From QALR01 sp900552255 (lineage in GTDB: Bacteria; Bacillota; Clostridia; Oscillospirales; CAG-272): 64,000 bases of DNA. The position numbers and the translations under genes were made by a program. Location of the stretch: contig DBFVEH010000002.1 of assembly GCA_048526005.1 (NCBI GenBank), forward strand, positions 23,566-87,565, read 5' to 3'. A model generated the notes under the pieces. The model saw nothing but the letters and a program-made list of their open reading frames with translations. It made no database searches and was not told the origin of the DNA. This document shows positions 61,890-64,000 of the stretch, piece after piece; the first letter of the stretch is position 1; each line of letters begins with the position of its first letter.

Positions 61890-63674
61890 ATGGCTTATGA
61901 CGCGGGGATGGCAAAAGCAGTCTGCCACGAGCTTTCGCAGACGGCGGTGGGAGCAAAAATAGAAAAGATTTATCAGCCGTCGGACGACGAGATTATTTTG
62001 CTGTGCCGCCGGCACGGAGAAAGCCGCCGGCTGCTCCTTTCCGCATCGCCGTCCGGCGCGCGCGTCTGCACGACGGCGCTTACAAAGGAAAATCCCAAGG
62101 CGCCGCCGATGTTCTGCATGCAGCTGAGAAAACATCTGACGGGCGCCGTGATCGCCGGCGTTTCCACGCTCGGCTTTGAACGGGTGATCGAGCTCTCTTT
62201 CGACGCCTTTGACGAGATGGGCTTCCCCTGTCGGAAGCATATCGAGGCGGAGATCATGGGCAAATACAGCAATCTTGTCCTGACGGAGGAAAAAGAGTCG
62301 TCGCGCAGGGTGCTGGGCGCTTTGAAAAGCGTCGATTTCACGACGAGCTCAAAACGTCAGGTGCTGCCTGGAATGACGTATGAGCTGCCGCCGAAGCAGG
62401 ATAAATCCGATCCTCTGACGGCGACGGAGGAGCATTTTCGGGCGGCTTTTTCCGCCTATCCGAAGGAACGAACTGCCGAAAAGTTTATTCTTGACACGTA
62501 TCAGGGGCTTTCGCCGCTTGCGGCAAGAGAGGTCGCTTTCCGTGCGGGATCTCTCGGAACGACGCTTGCGGAGTTTTCCGACGCGGGGGCGCTGTGGCGT
62601 TCGCTTTCCGCGTTCCGTTCTCATATTTTGTCGTGTGAATTTACGCCGGTCATGCTGTCCCGCGCGGTCGGAACGGGCACCGAACCGTTTGAATACTGCT
62701 TTTTTGACGCTATGCAGTATGGAAATGCGGCAGTGAAAACCGTTTTTCCGGATTTTTCCTCGCTTCTTGACGCCTTTTACGGCGCGAGGGAGGGGATCGC
62801 CGCCATGAAATCGCGCAGCCGCGACATCGAAGCCGTCGTCACGGCCGCTCGTCATAAGCTGGAAAAAAAGCTCCCGCAGCTGGAGGCGGAGCTCGCGGAG
62901 TGTGCGGAAATGGGAAAATACAAGCTGTGGGGGGATCTTATCACGGCATCCATGTATATGCTGGACAAGAAAGCGGCGTTCTGCGAGGTGACAAACTATT
63001 ACAGCGAGTCGCTGGAAACGGTGAAAATCCCGCTGGATACCAAGCTCACGCCCGCCAAGAATGCTGCGAAATATTATAAAAAGTATACGAAGCTGAAAAC
63101 CGCGCAAAGGATTTTGACGGAACAGATCGAGAAAGCGAGAGGCGAGCTTTTTTATCTCGCGTCGGTGGAGGAGGCGGCGTCCCGCGCGGAGAACGAGAAT
63201 GACCTTGCGGGAATCCGTCGGGAGCTTGCGCTTTCCGGATATGTGAGAGGAAATGCGCAGACGGCAAAGCCGCCGCAAAAGGAGACAGCGCTACCGTTTC
63301 GCTGCCGGACGACGGGCGGGAGGACGTTGTATGTCGGACGCAACAACATGCAGAACGATTATGTCACGACGAAGCTTTCCAAAAAATCCGATTGGTGGTT
63401 TCATGTGAAGGGGGGGCACGGTTCTCATGTGGTGATGCTCTGCGAGCCGGAGGAAGACCCATCGGCAGAGGATTTCACCGAGGCCGCAGCCGCTGCCGCA
63501 TATTATTCGGAAATGCGGGGCGGGGAAAAGATCGCGGTGGATTATACTCAAATCAAAAACGTAAAGAAGCCGTCCGGCGCTGTGCCGGGCAAAGTCGTCT
63601 ATTATACCAATTATACCGCATATGTCGATCCGAAAAAGCCTATGGCTGCCGATGATCCGTCAAAAAAGGCATGA
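61890..63674 (+). CDS. rqcH: Ribosome quality control protein RqcH (NFACT, Rqc2 homologue)
   Basis: 594 residues. Recruits tRNA-Ala to stalled 50S subunits and adds C-terminal alanine tails in Bacillota. NFACT-N domain at the start: GAKIEKIYQPSDDEIIL, LLLSASPSGARVC and FCMQLRKHLTGAVI. Central coiled coil about 295-440. C-terminal NFACT-R (DUF814): LYVGRNNMQNDYVTT, KKSDWWFHVKGGHGSHVVM and KIAVDYTQIKNVKKPSGAVPG (parts shown). GAAAAGAGGAAAT precedes the ATG. Often annotated as fibronectin-binding protein A. Confidence 0.94.
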   Translation: MAYDAGMAKAVCHELSQTAVGAKIEKIYQPSDDEIILLCRRHGESRRLLLSASPSGARVCTTALTKENPKAPPMFCMQLRKHLTGAVIAGVSTLGFERVIELSFDAFDEMGFPCRKHIEAEIMGKYSNLVLTEEKESSRRVLGALKSVDFTTSSKRQVLPGMTYELPPKQDKSDPLTATEEHFRAAFSAYPKERTAEKFILDTYQGLSPLAAREVAFRAGSLGTTLAEFSDAGALWRSLSAFRSHILSCEFTPVMLSRAVGTGTEPFEYCFFDAMQYGNAAVKTVFPDFSSLLDAFYGAREGIAAMKSRSRDIEAVVTAARHKLEKKLPQLEAELAECAEMGKYKLWGDLITASMYMLDKKAAFCEVTNYYSESLETVKIPLDTKLTPAKNAAKYYKKYTKLKTAQRILTEQIEKARGELFYLASVEEAASRAENENDLAGIRRELALSGYVRGNAQTAKPPQKETALPFRCRTTGGRTLYVGRNNMQNDYVTTKLSKKSDWWFHVKGGHGSHVVMLCEPEEDPSAEDFTEAAAAAAYYSEMRGGEKIAVDYTQIKNVKKPSGAVPGKVVYYTNYTAYVDPKKPMAADDPSKKA

Positions 63675-63703
63675 AAAAAGGCAAAAACAGCAAGGCGGGG
63701 CGA

Positions 63704-63733
63704 TTGACAAAGGGAAAAGAAGTATGATATAAT
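63704..63733 (+). promoter_or_regulatory. Promoter of the pilin-like gene
   Basis: TTGACA (63704-63709), 18 bases, TATAAT (63728-63733). It gives a leader of about 155 nt before the ATG. Confidence 0.75.
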
Positions 63734-63746
63734 GAGAAACAGCAAG

Positions 63747-63828
63747 GAATTGCTTTCGGCAATTCGGGGCGTTTGACGCGCACGATAAGTGCGCGGGAAA
63801 CGCTCCCTCACGGGGTACCTCGTTTTTT
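63747..63828 (+). ncRNA. Candidate structured leader RNA upstream of the pilin-like gene
   Basis: Hairpin 1: GAATTGC/GCAATTC around TTTCG (63747-63765). Hairpin 2 follows at once: GGGGCGTTT pairs with AAACGCTCCC (one bulged U), then a 3x3 internal loop (GAC/GGG), then GCGCAC/GTGCGC closed by GATAA (63766-63807). CACGGGGTACCTCG and T6 follow (63809-63827). The compact, GC-rich fold in an otherwise AT-rich leader suggests a regulatory RNA. It lacks the conserved cores I know for c-di-GMP-I, c-di-GMP-II or other common riboswitches. Unassigned; function inferred. Confidence 0.5.
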
Positions 63829-63893
63829 GTTGTAGAGAGATGGGACTTCCGCCGTGGAAAAACACAATATTATTATACATAGGAGGAAAACCC

Positions 63894-64000
63894 ATGAAAG
63901 AAAAGAAGAGGGGCTTTACGCTGGTAGAGCTCGTCATCGTGATCGCCGTCATTGCGATTCTCGCCGGCGTCATGATCGCCGTGTTCTCCAATGTCGTGAA
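63894..64000 (+). CDS. Type IV pilin/pseudopilin-like protein, cut by window end
   Basis: 35 residues visible: a short basic leader MKEKKRG, the prepilin peptidase site G/FTLVEL, and the hydrophobic helix VIVIAVIAILAGVMIAVFS. The Glu at +5 of the mature protein is present. It is exported and assembled into a type IV pilus or type II-like pseudopilus after processing. AGGAGG stands 8 bases before the ATG. The rest lies outside the window, so the exact class is open. Confidence 0.88.
   Translation, partial: MKEKKRGFTLVELVIVIAVIAILAGVMIAVFSNVV

Noticed and set aside
63766..63807. Reading the pilin leader hairpin as a c-di-GMP riboswitch
   Set aside because: The conserved GEMM features (GGGCAAACC, ACGCAAAGCC, GGTAGCGGG) are not present.
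1..64000. CRISPR arrays, rRNA genes, insertion sequences with terminal repeats
   Set aside because: No regularly spaced repeats, rRNA-like segments or transposase frames were seen anywhere in the window.

Overview
The window looks like a chromosome segment of an anaerobic, gut-type Clostridia bacterium (Bacillota), probably uncultured. The main signs are a single-chain pyruvate:ferredoxin oxidoreductase, the rpmG-secE-nusG-rplK-rplA block, a YajC/TIGR04086-type pair, RqcH, DegV, a YfhO-family protein, NAD-dependent DNA ligase, and Gram-positive style GGAGG ribosome binding sites with TTGACA/TATAAT promoters. Most of the window (about 15.2 kb to the end) is GC-rich housekeeping and metabolic sequence. 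Positions 1 to about 14.2 kb are visibly different in base composition and gene content and read as accessory DNA.

Accessory region (1-14.2 kb). On the minus strand lies a type I restriction-modification operon: HTH gene, hsdM, hsdS, a small broken ORF, an FRG-domain gene and hsdR, which runs off the left edge. HsdS carries a C-terminal domain of about 190 residues beyond the usual protein. To its right is a scar. The first 120 codons of an AAA_14-type ATPase are joined to the 3' part of an AT-rich gene that fuses a subtilisin-like protease to a P-loop (DUF1611-like) domain. Two tandem ABC half-transporters follow, so this reads as a decapitated peptide maturation/export locus. It ends at the displaced 3' half of a tRNA-Ser(UGA), a typical integrase attachment-site footprint. 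An isolated nucleotidyltransferase-fold gene lies just beyond it.

Core region (15.2-64 kb). In order: a drug-type ABC-2 exporter preceded by a nonsense-broken membrane gene; GNAT; an AlkD/ArsC-like/Nudix/metallopeptidase operon; a MATE efflux gene with an in-frame amber codon; DegV and TetR on opposite strands around an overlapping promoter dyad; a 2-hydroxyacid dehydrogenase; ketopantoate reductase; TIGR04086-like/yajC; nadE; a DUF4886 lipoprotein; tRNA-Glu(CUC); a VanY-type peptidase; a sialate lyase-like aldolase; nifJ; the L33-SecE-NusG-L11-L1 operon with a leader attenuator; obgE; a pair of XRE paralogues around an unknown gene; ligA; a three-gene sugar-phosphate operon (zinc dehydrogenase, aldolase-dehydrogenase fusion, PHP phosphoesterase); LysM-CAP; a FabG-like SDR; purA; NYN nuclease; YfhO; a DUF4080-like radical SAM protein; rqcH; and the start of a type IV pilin-like gene behind a structured leader.

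Several genes are lightly damaged: three in-frame stops, one frameshift and two truncations. Other genes here end in TAG and TGA, so the simplest readings are ongoing gene decay or assembly error rather than recoding. The most unusual items are the protease/P-loop/ABC locus with its att-like boundary, the FRG gene and extended HsdS in the restriction operon, the leader attenuator before rpmG, the XRE pair, and the pilin leader RNA.
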